This document shows positions 53,791-64,000 of a DNA stretch of 64,000 bases, in pieces. The notes under the pieces were generated by a model, which did not search any database, was not told where the DNA came from, and saw only the letters and a program-made list of their open reading frames with translations. This stretch comes from Neoceratodus forsteri (lineage: Eukaryota > Chordata > Ceratodontiformes > Ceratodontidae). The stretch is from contig CM057454.1 in NCBI GenBank assembly GCA_016271365.2, positions 1,164,818,055-1,164,882,054 of the forward strand. Direction: 5' to 3'. Made by a program: the position numbers and the translations under genes. Each line of letters opens with the position of its first letter. The first letter of the stretch is position 1.

Positions 53791-54715
53791 CCTCCCTTCT
53801 CTTTAGTACCATAACCCTTTTCCTAGTGACTATTTTACCAGGAATCCCGAATGTACCATGCAAAAGAATTTTTTTGTTTACTTCGACACAATAGGAATCT
53901 CAAGAAGATATCCACCTAGATTATGCAGCACTACCTGTCTACCTACTGTAGTTCTCCATGCCCTGTCCTGTTTCTGAGCAGGAAGGAAGTTGCCACACCT
54001 TCCGATGTAATACCTACAAAGGTAATCGAGCTGGAGGTGCCTTGGATAACCCAGCTGGTCCTGTGACGTATAACCAACTAATGCAAAGCAGCCTGAGCCC
54101 TTCTGTCTGGGCCCAATACACAAATACTCTCCACTGAACAGCAAGTCTGAAATGAAACACAAGAACCTCCCAGCAACTTAGGTAATTCTTAGCTGTACCA
54201 AATCATCAGATGCAAAACATCACAAAAACACAAAAAAACAAAGGCAATTCAGAAAATCGACTAGTAAACTAACAAATAAACAAGCAGCATTTCAACTCCC
54301 TATGAATACAAAAAAGCAAATGAAAATCAGTAAATTGAACCCCTTCCCAGCAGACTAGCCCAAAGAAATTATCAGTAATCTCACTTCCTTCCCCAGCAGA
54401 CAAGCACAGATAAATACAGTGTTTCAGCCTCCTATACTTAGCAGCAGCACTGTTCAAAACAAAGCAGTAAAAAAACCTCTACTCCTTCAGCCCACATCCC
54501 TAACTACAGGAAAATTAAGGTAGACTTCCCTCAGCGCTCAACCAGGATTGCGCTGCTCTCCCTTTGAAGTCACGGATGCGATCTGGGCTCCTAGTTCAGA
54601 GTGTTGCAACGCAGCCTTCTCTGTGTCCAGATAAGCTCCTTATGACTATAAACTGGTAACAAACATGTGTAAATCTAGCCACACCACTTCTAGAAAGGCA
54701 CCACAAATACTATCG
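53791..54715. other. Stretch without recognised gene
   Basis: Minus-strand ORFs of 62-94 codons have no domain. The plus strand is A-rich near 54215-54330. Nothing else could be supported. Confidence 0.4.
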
Positions 54716-54719
54716 GCTG

Positions 54720-55080
54720 ACAATAAGCAAAGCAAAGCAATCTTTCTTTCTATAGTGCCTTTCTTAGAACCAAGGCGCTTTACAAACAGCAATAAAAACA
54801 TATCCATAAATAAAATATATAAATATAAATTAATTAAAATCATCTGGGAAAGCTTTTTGAAAGAGGTAGGTTTTAAACTCTCATTTAAACCTCTCGATGG
54901 TCAGGCATCTCTCAACCGACGAGGCAGAGAGTTCCACAGGGTAGGGGCCGCAAACGAAAAGGCACATGCACCAGATGTCTTCAAACGTACCCTGGAAACC
55001 TCTAGCAATCCCTCATCGTCGGATCAGAGAGGACGGAGGGGGTGGCAGAGAGTCAGGAGTTCTTGCAGGTAGCAATACCT
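54720..55080 (-). pseudogene. L2/Rex1-type LINE C-terminal fragment
   Basis: In minus sense a frame reads SFAAPTLWNSLPRRLRD (plus 54900-54965), then SLKPTSFKKLS. This is the F-x-x-A-x-x-L-W-N-x-L-P motif at the end of L2/Rex1-type ORF2. The 3' end near 54725-54790 has ggcgctttacaaa and an A-rich tail. Only about 350 bases remain. Confidence 0.65.
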
Positions 55081-55599
55081 CTTTGATAGAATTTATCAAA
55101 ATCATGTCTTCACTTGTGTGTTATTTTAATTAATGCACAAGAGAAGTTATGATTCTGATAGTTTAGAATCAAATTGGCATCAACTGACAGTATTATTGTA
55201 GCTGCAGCTGCCAGTCGCAACCAATTGCTTCCTTTATGACAAAATGAGCAGATGAAGATGCTACCAGTCCAGTCCACCCACTCACTTGCCCACTGCAGCT
55301 CTAACAAAAATAACTTGGCATAACCCCTGTTCCACAAATAAATGCCTGAATATACCTGTTGGTCCAGTGGTTGTAAACAGTGTTTAGCCATCTGATTGTA
55401 TCGTTATCAATCCATCCACCCACCCGGACATTCTCACACCGCAGCCCTAAACATTACAAAATTCACTGACTGTGAAAATTACCCCTATCTTAATTACAAC
55501 CTCATTCTCGAATAACTGGCTCAAAAATAACTGGTGGTCCCGTGGCTGTAAATGGAAACTTGGGATGTCTGATTCTAGTGCTATCGGCCCAGTCACCCA

Positions 55600-55737
55600 C
55601 CCGCTTGGGAAGGGGAGGGAAAGGGAACATTGTTTAACCAGGAATAGCACACTAAGCCAAAACTTGTTTCCAGATGCTACCTGGGAGCACAAGGAAGTTA
55701 AATGACTTGCTCAGTATCACACAGAATGCACCTAGGT
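55600..55737 (-). mobile_element. CORE-SINE (MIR-like), split by a hAT-like element
   Basis: In minus sense the core reads tgatactgagcaagtcattt and aacttccttgtgctcccagg. The tail reads caagttttggcttagtgtgc and tattcctggttaaacaatg. The tRNA-like head continues on the far side of the insertion at 56642-56675 (plus ggcttgatcacataccacag). It is the same family as 1464-1660. Confidence 0.65.
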
Positions 55738-56641
55738 CAGGGGTTCTCAAATGGTGAGGCCAGCCTCCCTGGGGAGGCTCCAACCTGTTCCAGGGGAGGC
55801 TCAAGCAAGTCTGAAAAAGTACTGTATTTACATTTTGAGTTTTATTTATTTTGTTTGAAAGGATGAAGCAAACCGAAAGAGGATAACAGTAGTTGAAATT
55901 TATGTATTTATTTACAAATCATTGAGAAGAGAAGGTGAAGGAGTCAAGGCTTAGTTCAGGTGTACATGGAGAAGGGTAGGGAGCGAATACAATTCAAAAG
56001 GTAACTGCAAAGCAGTCAAGCAATACAAAATGAACAATAGTGCAAACAAATATGAAGAGTAAATTAATGAGTGGTGGTAATTGATCAATTTGTAGAGTGA
56101 TGGCAGAACAGCTCAAATACAAGGGTTGAGCATAGAAGTGCTAAGAGCAATAGCAGGAAGGAGCAAAGTAATCCCTAAGAAGTTGCATAAGAGCAGGGAA
56201 AGGGAGGATGGGGCGAGGTATGTAGGAAGGTTATTCCAGATAGAGAGGAAACAGAAAGTAGTCTGACCCCATGAAGGTACTGCAACAAGGGTTAACAATG
56301 GTTCAAGAATCAAAATAGTGGAGCAAATAGGCTGGCCTGTGTGTGTGTGTGTGTGTGCGTGGGGGGGTGGTTTACAGTAAAGCTGAATAACATTTATTTT
56401 GCTTTGTTAGTCAGATAACACCTTTGAACAAAGGTTCCACATCAGTGAAAGACAAAGAACTGAATGAGGGCCAAGTACTCAAAGGGGTTTCAATTTATTT
56501 GTGGTGTACTGTGCAAAGTACAGTATGTTAATTTTCTTTGGGGAGGCCCAAGATTATTTCAGCTTTTGGGGAGGCTCAAAATCTTTTCTGTGGATTTGGG
56601 GAGGCTCACTGTGACAAAGTCTAAGAACTGTTGACCTAGGT
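55730..56641. mobile_element. Non-autonomous hAT-like element, 8 bp target duplication
   Basis: The element 55738-56633 is flanked by a perfect 8 bp repeat, acctaggt (55730-55737 and 56634-56641). The left end is caggggttctcaaatgg. The right end in reverse complement is caacagttcttagactt. Both the end sequence and the 8 bp duplication are typical of hAT transposons. Subterminal gaggctcaa words recur on both sides (55780-55803 and 56543-56610). The interior has a gt-microsatellite (56338-56360) and no transposase. Confidence 0.8.
56338..56362 (+). repeat. gt microsatellite
   Basis: About ten tg units (tgtgtgtgtgtgtgtgtgtg) followed by cgtggggggg inside the hAT-like element. Confidence 0.9.
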
Positions 56642-56999
56642 GGCTTGATCACATACCACAGCACTACTGACTGTCAAAGTTACCCCTGGATTAACGAAAA
56701 CCCCTTTCACTAATAACTGCCTCAAAGACGTGGGTGGTCCAGTGGCTATAAATGTGGGGCCCCTCTCCAGCACCATCTGGGAGAGGGCCACTACCCCTAC
56801 CAGCTACCTAGCATACAGGTTAAGGGGCCTGGATTCCCAAAGTTCACCTATAGGGGTCCTAACCAAATAGATAGAAATAAAATGGCTGTGCCTCGACCCT
56901 GAGTACATATCAGTGGGTCTGACTGCTTGCAGTACGACTCTCTGGGTGTCGTACCAACCCACCTCCCTAACAGTTACCCCAGGCATGGACTTAACAAGT

Positions 57000-59650
57000 T
57001 CAATCCTCCCCACATTCAGTTAAAACATTTACCTTTTCTGTTTCATCCAATACACAGGATCACTAAATTAGGCTCTGGATCCATCTCTGCTGCAAAACAA
57101 TAACATTGGGTTTATTTACAGGGGGCGAGCTTTAGGGATGGGGTAAGTGGAATAGAGGTTATGCATGCTTTTGATTCTGCATTTTCCCAAAATCATGTTT
57201 CTCTTTAATTCAAACCTAGATCTCAATCAATGCAGCCATCCAATCTGTCTATCTAGCTAACTGCTGCAGGCATACTCAAACCCAGACCCACAGGTCCCAG
57301 TTCATTTAACCCCAAAGTCCAGTACCTGGGTACCCAGTTTTTAAGTTGCAGGCCTGAGTTGCAGCTGGTAGCTGGTGTTGGTGCACTTAAGGAATTTAAC
57401 TTTTTACATTCCTTTCTTTTGGTTAGAGCTAAACCTTTATCTTTTCCCTCTAGTCTGTGGCTGTACCTCCAGCCCTAGTGGGCAAACATATTTACAGTCC
57501 CCAGGTGCAGGGCAATTCCTGCAATTTATTCACGGCCCTGCAGAATCAGTCCTTAGATGGCACAATTCACTGAAGTCCTGGGGATGGATGGCAACACAGC
57601 AGAACCAGGCACAATACTTGAACAGGGGGCACAGAGGCTGCAGCTTGCTCTCTCTTTCTCTTGCTTGTAGATCTCGCAGCTGGTCCCCTTTGTCCCATTA
57701 CAGGCCCCACTGCAGGGTACATGCGCAAGGCCTTCCAACCACAGAGAACCTAAATATGGGAGTAGCCCCACGGCCCAGCTCCCTCCAATCAGAGCACCCT
57801 AGCACTCAGTTACAAGACCTGTAATCCCCTACAGTGGCAGACCCCACTTGATGGGGGTTAGCAAGTTCCCCACCTGGCCCTGGGTGTCAGCAGAAACCTT
57901 CACCACATTCTCTTCTGCTTCTCTCTTTCTCTTTCCTGCCATGGTATGTAGCCACAGCAATCCATTTGTCTCTTTACCTTGCTGTATCTCAGGAGCAGAC
58001 AACAGGCACCCAACCCAGAAAGGCACCTGTCCATCCTTCTTTGACAGTTTCTCAACCTTAACACAGCCACATTCTTGCTCTGGGTCACACATATCACCTG
58101 CACACTTAAGTCCCTTTTCTCACTGTGCAGGTACCTCGCAATTCTCCGAGTTGAAGAGGCTCACTCTTCCTTTTCTTCTCTCAGTACATGTACATACTCT
58201 TGTTTCTCATCATTCCTATGCATTCCCATCTTTTTTCAGGCTTAGAAGTAACATTTGTCCTTTTACCCAGCTCAGGACACAACTGCTGCTCTTTTTCCAG
58301 GCTTAGAATACATCTGTCTTTTTTTCAGGATCAAGACACAACCTTTACCCTTTTCCCAGGTTCAGGACACAACCTCTTCTCTCATCTTCTTTATTGCACC
58401 ACTGTGGTGCAATTTTAGAGCAACACAGAACATTCAGCATCCTGCAGCTTTCCTTTTCTCTTTTCCGAGCTGCTTCTTTGATCTCTTTTCTCTCACCAGC
58501 TTCTCCTTTCCTGATGGAGTGGGCACTCCCTGCCCTGGGGGAACAAATTGCTGGTAGCCCCCAGGCAGACCCTTCCTGCAGCCCCTTTCTCTCCAGGGGC
58601 AGGAGCCCCCTCCCTCTAGAGGAGTTCTCACCGAACTGCCTCACAACTGAAAAGTCCTTGCTTTATGGGGAGCCCTTTCTTTGCTCCCATTGGCTGGAGC
58701 TACTGTCCTTAGGCAAAAATTAATATGTATGAGGCTCCTTCAATGCCTCATTGGTACAGAAAAAGGCACCTAAACTTTCTCTGGTATTTTTCCCTAAAAG
58801 TCCTTTCAGGCAATCCCAGAGTTCCTGGCAAGAATTCCGACTTGGTGGTTGGCTGGCTGGTGTCACATGGCTGCCAGTTTTACCATGCCGCAGTGACAGC
58901 GACCACGGAAACATCCCCGACAGCGACAGCCACATTGCAGAGTGTCGGCAATGCAGTGTCGGGGATGCCTCCATGTTTCCCTCGGGGGAGCAATGCCTTC
59001 GAAACCCCATGTCTCTAGGATTCCAACTCTGAGTCGGAGTTGGACTGGGGGGGACACCCTTGAGAGGCAGTCCCCTGGCTGTGCAGATTTTGCCCAAATC
59101 CTGTCGCTGTGATGGTCTTCGCCATCGGGGAGTTGCTGCGGTGATGGTATACCATGGCTGCCCAACATGGTAACTGGGGTAAACAGTCCCACACAAATTC
59201 TACAGTGTCACAAGTTCCAAAAGTTCTTGAAGTCAAACACTTTACTTTCATTTATATATTTCCCCACACAGTTGTAGCCACCCCTGTGCCCTGTAAAACA
59301 ACTGTCTTACTTAACATATATATTTAGCCCTTTCTCAGTCACTGCTGCTGTTTCTTATTGCCTCTAGGCAGCTCATTCATTTCCCTATGCAGCTCATGTG
59401 TGCCCCAACTTCATTCACTGGCTGCAGACTGTGAGTACACTTTATTTTATTTAAACCCTGGCAGCCTTTCCTTTCCCTGTCACACCATTACTTTATTTAT
59501 TTCTTTGAATGCATTCCTTTCCTGTAGCTAGCACCTATTTTTAGTGCCCTTAGGTGCTGGACAGAAACTCCCAGTACTTCAAAGGGACAGCACATCATTA
59601 ATATTCATGAGGCAGCTCCTTGTAGCGTGAGCGCGGTTGACGTGCACAAA
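57000..59650 (-). other. Unresolved block, possibly a decayed LTR element
   Basis: On minus, 59640-59160 has features of an LTR end (A+T-rich words, a tgtgacactgtagaatttgt stretch), followed by small frames such as 59015-59251 and 58720-59196. The frame 57829-58092 (CDPEQECGCVKVEKLSKKDG) looks peptide-like but matches nothing I know. A palindromic segment near 58905-58975 pairs acatccccgacagc with gtgtcggggatgc. I saw no reverse transcriptase or integrase, so the assignment is only a guess. Confidence 0.25.
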
Positions 59651-60198
59651 ACTGGCTTTTCTTTCCCTCCAGCCAACTCTCCAGTTCTGTCAAGGTCTCT
59701 GGCTCCTCTTTTATTGCCCAATGGGACCAGGACCACCGGAAAGGCACACTGAAAGGATGCTGAAACAGCTGTATGAAAATGCGCTACTGAACATGTGTGG
59801 AGCTCACCGTCACTGCTGTGCCATTTACAAGCTGCCAGCTCTGCAAATCTGCTCATCCGGCCCTGCGCTCTCTCAAAAAAACATCCGGGGACCAGCACAA
59901 GAGGCACAAAACACATGGGGCAAGCCAGGAAATGGGACCCAGGCCAAAAAAATAATGGGGGTGGAAGCAAAACCCCAGAGAAATAAGCCTTTTTGGGGGG
60001 GGCTCAGGTAACCCCGACAGCTGGGTTACAAACAGAAAATCTGTCTGGCTTTCTGTGAAAAAGGAGAGGATTTTCCTACAGAGTCTGTGTGCTAAAATTA
60101 TTGCTGACTTGGCAATGGCCCATAAAAGTCCACAGCAAGTGGCCCATACAGTATCAGGTAATTCAGACATCAGTAGTGATTCTGGGTGCACATCATGT
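59651..60198. other. Stretch without recognised gene
   Basis: Overlapping ORFs on both strands (up to 124 codons) show no domain. Nothing else could be supported. Confidence 0.4.
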
Positions 60199-60199
60199 A

Positions 60200-60345
60200 A
60201 GCATTAATCCCCGACAGAGGAGGTCTCTACTAGGGATTAATGCCTGGTTGGGGGGGTTGTGCACGTGGCTGCAGGCTGAGTGCTTCCAATCACCAACCAG
60301 GCATTAATCCCATCGTAGAGCCCGACTCTGGAGGGGATTAATGCT
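60200..60345. repeat. Foldback hairpin with attaatccc ends
   Basis: The left arm 60200-60251 (agcattaatccccgacagag ... gggattaatgcctggttgg) pairs with the right arm 60293-60345, whose reverse complement reads agcattaatcccctccagag ... gggattaatgcctggttgg. A 41 base G-rich loop lies between. Each arm itself contains the word attaatccc in both orientations, so smaller hairpins can also form. Confidence 0.7.
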
Positions 60346-60459
60346 CTTGTAACATGGGCAATGTGGATATTACTTATGTGCCATTATTAAGTGTTATATT
60401 TTATACATTTGCATAGGTCCATTGTTTGAGAAAATATAGGTAGGGATAGAAAATATATA

Positions 60460-60774
60460 CAGGTTACTCACCTGTAACAGGAGTTCTAGGAATGGTATAT
60501 GTTGTTCATCCACACTCATTGGCAGTATCCTTGCCGCTTTAAATCTTGCCGGAAGGTCTTCAAGCTTGCTCCTCCCACCCACCCGGGTGGTATAACTCCG
60601 GCTCCGCCCCATGGCGCCAGATCTGGCCCGCTGGAAGCTCAGGTTGTGCGTCAGCCGGAGGTCCGGGAGGTCGGTAGGGATGAACAACATATACCATCTA
60701 GAACTCCTGTTACAGGTGAGTAACCTGTATTTCTAGGGACATGGATATGTTGTTCATCCACACTCATTGGCAGA
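60460..60774. repeat. DIRS terminal inverted repeat with internal direct repeat
   Basis: The segment 60460-60511 (caggttactcacctgtaaca, ggagttctagg, atatgttgttcatcc) returns as reverse complement at 60678-60728. In addition tatatgttgttcatccacac and tcattggcag (60498-60525) are directly repeated at 60747-60774. The mix of inverted and direct repeats fits the circular-junction logic known for DIRS elements. The inner word gttactcacctgtaac can itself form a small hairpin. Confidence 0.75.
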
Positions 60775-60820
60775 CTCCTAGCAGTTCTCCGGAGGAGGGA
60801 GGCAAACGCACCCCTTATAC

Positions 60821-62256
60821 TTACTTGGGAAAGAGAGACTGGAGAACCGAGGCCCCAAAACCAGCATCCCGGCGTGACTCAAGGTCGATGTGGTAGTGGG
60901 TAATGAAGGTGTTTGCTGACTTCCAGGTAGCAGCCCTGCAGATTTCCTGGATAGGGACGTCCCTGGAAGCAGCCACCGTTGCAGCAGTATGGCGGGTAGA
61001 ATGAGCTCTTATCCCTCTGGGAGGCTCCATGCCCGCTAACTTATAGCAGAGATCTATGCAGGAGGTTACCCACCTGCTTATCGTCCGCTTGGCTGCAGGT
61101 CTGCCAGATGCGGCTTCAGCGTAGGGTGACAAACAGCTGGTAACCTCTCCCGAATTTCAGCCGTGCGCTCCTTATAATAAGCGAGCCTTCTGAGATCCAG
61201 AGTATGGAGCCTATATTCGGCCTCCGAGGTGTGATTGGGGTAGAACACCGGCAGAGTCAACACCTGGTTAAGGTGAAACTCCGACACCACCTTCGGAAGG
61301 AATTTCGGGTGGGGGAGCAGGACAACCTTGTCCCTGTGGAAGACCAGGTAAGGAGACTCGATGGAAAGCGCCTGGAGCTCTCCCATCCTTCTGGCTGACG
61401 TGATAGCCACCAAGAAGGCGGTCTTCCACGACAGGTGAGAGGACACACCTGTGCATAGGTTGAAATAAGCTTGCCCATGAGCTTTGCCAGTACCAGCAGT
61501 AGACCCCACGGAGGTGGGGTTCCCGCACTGGAGGGAAATGTGATCAAGGCCTTTGGCGCCAGACCACTCTTCTCCTGCGCCACCGACTGCTTCCGGCCGC
61601 GCCCGGTAAGCAGAGATGGCTGCCAGGTGCACCCTTAGGGTCGTCGACCTAAGCCCTTGATAAGAAAGGGACCATAAATAGTCCAAGATGCTTGCCAAGG
61701 AACAGGAGGAAGGGTCCAAGCCCTTGCCTGACACAAATGGAAAACCTTTTCCATTTGAAGGCATACATTTTCTGATGGAACTCATACGGGACGCCTCAAC
61801 TACATTGAGGACCTCGTCGGAAAGACCCAAAGCCTGGAACTCTAGCCGCTCAGGAACCAGGCGCCAGGTGCAGGGATTGAAGGTCCGGATGGAACACCTT
61901 CCCTGATTGACTGAGAGCAGGTCCGGCGAGCTGAAGCTCCGCTGAGTCCTGGAGCTGAGACTGAGGAGATCTAGGTACAGAACTGGCAAGGCCAGTCTGG
62001 GGCTATCAGAATCACCTGCGCCTTGTCCCTCCTCGCCTTGAGAAGCACCTTGTGGATCAAGGGAAATGGGGGAAAGGCGTAAAAGAGGCCCGGGGTCCAT
62101 TGCCTCGAGAAGGCATCCCCCTGCAGCGAGCCCTGCTGAGGGGGGCGGGCATGGAACAGACTCAGCCTCGCGTTCTCCATGGAGGCAAACAGGTCCACCT
62201 GAGGTGTGCCCCAAAGGGAGAACAGATGCTGTACTACCTCCGGCAGGAGAGACCAC
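60821..62256 (-). pseudogene. DIRS tyrosine recombinase, frameshifted
   Basis: Frame 61078-62256 holds the N-terminal SAM-like part and the first catalytic arginine block (ITSARRMGELQALSIESPYL, about 61390-61425). Frame 60821-61132 holds the C-terminal blocks: RAHSTRHTAATVAA (H-x-x-R), then EICRAATWKSANTFITHYHI with W and the nucleophilic Y. All four signature positions (R, HxxR, H/W, Y) are therefore present, but a frameshift in 61080-61130 separates them. The enzyme would integrate a circular DNA intermediate without making a target duplication. Confidence 0.8.
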
Positions 62257-62867
62257 TCGTGGGATGCAGCCCCTATCCGGCTCAGGGCATCGGCCAGGGG
62301 TGTTGGAGGCTCCTGCTCGCGTGAATGGCTAGGAGATCCGCTCCAGGCTGCTGAGTGACCAAATGGGAGAGCTTCCTTGCATAGAAGCATGGGCGCGTCC
62401 GCCTGGCGGTTTAGATAATACATGGTCGTGGTATTGTCCGTCTGGACTCGGACCACTTGACCCCGGAGGAACGGAGCAAAGGCGGTGAGAGCTAGGCGGA
62501 CCGCTCGGAGCTCCAGCAGGTTGATGTGGCATCGGGACTCCCGCGGGGACCAGAGGCCATGAGCCCGGTGTTCCCCCAGATGGGCACCCCAACCCATCAG
62601 AGAGGCATCGGTCGACAGAGAGACCGTCGGCTCGGGGCGGACGAACGGGATGCCCTCCTGCAAATGATCTGGAACGGTCCACCACTGGAGAGCGTTCCAC
62701 ATCCCCTGTGTCACCAACACAAGCTGGTCCAAGGGATCGCAGCGTTGTGACCACTGGCTGGCCAGTCCCCACTGAAGGGGACGCATGTTCCAGCGGGCCC
62801 AACGGACCACGCTGGTACAGGCCGCCATGAGACCCAGGAGGCGCAGGAAGTCCCGGGCAGGGCGCAA
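61971..62867 (-). pseudogene. DIRS RNase H and C-terminal extension
   Basis: The open frame of 298 codons has VSLSTDASLMGWGAHLG (first D), INLLELRAVRLAL (E), VRVQTDNTTTMYYLNRQ (D), and later PTPLADALSRIGAASHEWSL, VDLFASMENARLSLFHAR and FYAFPPFPLIHKVLLKA. The RNase H triad is kept. The second half is the conserved C-terminal segment of DIRS pol. This is the best preserved frame of the element. Confidence 0.8.
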
Positions 62868-62899
62868 TTGCCCAACCAGAAATGATCGGGCAAAGGAGG

Positions 62900-63600
62900 A
62901 AAGAACCTCGGCCCTGTCCGCCGAGCCGCTCTGGCTCGAAGAGAGTCGAGCTGCGCCCGATAAATAAAATCACCTGCTTCGCTCGAAGTTCCGACTTGGC
63001 CTCGTTGATAAGGAGCGCCAGTTGAGAGCAGACCTGGAGGGCCAGATCTCTGGACCACCCGCCTCCTTCCTGGAGGGAGCTGCCATCAGCCAGTCGCCCA
63101 GGTAAGGGTACACCGGACCCTCGGCCCGCAGGGAATGCTGTCACCACTGCCATGCATTTGGTGAAGACCCAGGAGCTGGAGACAAGCCGAAGGGCATGGC
63201 TTGGAACTCGAAGAGATCCTTCCGCCGAAGCGGTAAGGAATCTCTGGTGAGACGGACGGATAGGGACGTGAAAACGCCGCCCCTGCAAGTCCAGAAGCAG
63301 AACCACCGCCCGCTGGCTCCAAGGATGGTATTATCTGAGCCAGAGTGACCATCCTGAAGGTTCGAGACCTTAGGAACTTGTTTGGAGTCGTGTAGGTGTG
63401 AGAATGGCGCCAGCCCCGTCCGCTTCGGAACCAGGAAGTACCTGGACACAAACCCTGGGTCTGAAGGAGGGTCCACCCTCTCTTACCATCTCCTTCTGGA
63501 GGAGGAGGCGATAGTAAGCTCGAGAGCCGCCAAGTGAGGCTGGGGATCCCGAAAGCCCCGAGCGGCTCCTGAAGAGGTGGTGCCTGCTCGAATTCCAGAG
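62900..63600 (-). pseudogene. DIRS reverse transcriptase, multiply frameshifted
   Basis: Blocks occur in order in different frames: GFVSRYFLVPKRTG (about 63430), PNKFLRSRTFRMVTLAQIIP (about 63350-63400), LLLDLQGRRFHVPIRPSHQR (about 63250-63300), FEFQAMPFGLSPAP (about 63175-63210) and VYPYLGDWLM (about 63090-63120). The catalytic block is normally Y-L-D-D; here the first aspartate reads as glycine (ggc). With at least three frameshifts this enzyme is not functional. Confidence 0.75.
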
Positions 63601-64000
63601 GCAGGCCTCTTCCCACCACCTCCAAGCACCCACCTGTCCGCGGGTAACAGCGGACCAAGCGGAACAGAAGTGCCGGAGCCGGGCTCCCCACGGGGACCCA
63701 GGGTAAGGTGACGGGATGGGGACGACACCCCTCAGCCCGTCACTCAGGCAGGCTTGGAGGAGGGACCGCCGAGGGACCTCCTGGGCCCTTCCTCCTGCCT
63801 CCTGTTAGAGGAAGCCGGGCGTGCTTGGGTTTGGATGCCAGGCCGAGCCTGCTGGCCCTGACGTTGCTGGGTCAAGGCTGCCGGGGCACAGAAGGACGAA
63901 GGGCTTAGGCTGTGGTTTCCAGTGCCTTGTCCTTCTGAGCGGAAGAGACCGAGTCCATGGTGGCATTGGACTCCTCGATCCTCTGCAGGTGACCTTCCAC

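Larger units (their letters stand above)
55250..56800. repeat. Diverged tandem repeat, about 190 bp unit, three copies
   Basis: The phrase ccagtggttgtaaa (about 55365), cccgtggctgtaaat (55540) and ccagtggctataaat (56738) is preceded each time by ataactgcctcaaa or similar, and by tacccctgtt, tacccctatctta or tacccctggatta. It is followed by catctg or gtctga and, twice, by cacccacccgg or tcacccacccgc. The third unit is now separated from the others by a CORE-SINE and a hAT-like element. Confidence 0.5.
60450..64000 (-). mobile_element. DIRS-type retrotransposon, cut by the window edge
   Basis: On minus the order is reverse transcriptase (about 63600-62900), RNase H (62867-62400), a C-terminal pol extension (62300-61971), tyrosine recombinase (61900-60821), then inverted terminal repeat sequence (60460-60774). 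This order, a tyrosine recombinase in place of integrase, and inverted rather than direct terminal repeats define DIRS elements. Frames are shifted in several places. The 5' part of the element lies beyond 64000. GC content is clearly higher than in the neighbouring DNA. Confidence 0.85.

Noticed and set aside
7390..64000. LINE and LTR reading frames as host genes
   Set aside because: Every frame with reverse transcriptase, endonuclease or integrase motifs is interrupted and sits in an element with its own tail or LTRs.

Overview
The window looks like an intergenic, repeat-dense stretch of a large vertebrate nuclear genome. It has no operons, ribosome-binding sites or bacterial genes. It has LINE, LTR, DIRS and DNA transposons, several tRNA-derived SINE families, and one multi-finger C2H2 zinc-finger exon with a visible splice acceptor. 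Together the CR1/L3 and L2-type LINEs, CORE-SINEs, DIRS-type tyrosine-recombinase elements, a Gmr1-like LTR element and a tandem zinc-finger gene fit a sarcopterygian or early-branching tetrapod with a big genome (lungfish, caecilian, salamander or coelacanth type). A cartilaginous fish is not excluded. The species cannot be named from sequence alone.

Layout. 1-5.2 kb: old AT-rich repeats, one GC-rich tRNA-headed SINE with a perfect target duplication, a CORE-SINE and a long palindrome. 5.5-6.8 kb: a PIF/Harbinger-type non-autonomous element with an inverted minisatellite inside. 7.4-10.1 kb: a minus-strand CR1/L3-like LINE. 10.16-11.56 kb: a Mutator-like (MULE) DNA transposon with ~120 bp terminal inverted repeats and a 9 bp target duplication. 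11.6-12.0 kb: an L1-like ORF1 relic. 12.5-15.35 kb: a CR1 LINE. 16.69-18.13 kb: the terminal exon of a C2H2 zinc-finger gene, the only candidate host gene. 19.9-25.85 kb: an L3-like LINE split by two later CR1 insertions. 26-30.4 kb: CORE-SINE, conserved-core SINEs, a long foldback and a second GC-rich SINE. 31.8-34.9 kb: a decayed Harbinger transposon with a transposase relic. 36.4-40.5 kb: LINE fragments of CR1/L3 and L2/Rex1 type. 41.19-45.90 kb: a Ty3/gypsy element with two 200 bp LTRs, abutting a Gmr1-like element (45.90-49.9 kb, minus strand) whose integrase lies upstream of its reverse transcriptase. 50.1-53.8 kb: a CR1 element whose 5' part is inverted, carrying a SINE insertion. 54.7-56.8 kb: L2 fragment, diverged tandem repeat, and a hAT-like element inside a CORE-SINE. 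57-59.6 kb: an unresolved, possibly LTR-derived block. 60.45-64.0 kb: a DIRS element running off the window edge.

Almost all transposon reading frames carry stops and frameshifts, many of them TGA from CGA, as expected for methylated old insertions. Nothing here works as a gene cluster. The value of the window is in the nesting order of the elements, a few element types that are uncommon in vertebrates (MULE, Gmr1-like, DIRS), and two GC-rich SINE copies that share only their tRNA-like head. The Gmr1-like Gag resembles the SCAN domain of tetrapod zinc-finger proteins, and a zinc-finger exon lies 28 kb away; no functional link between the two is implied.
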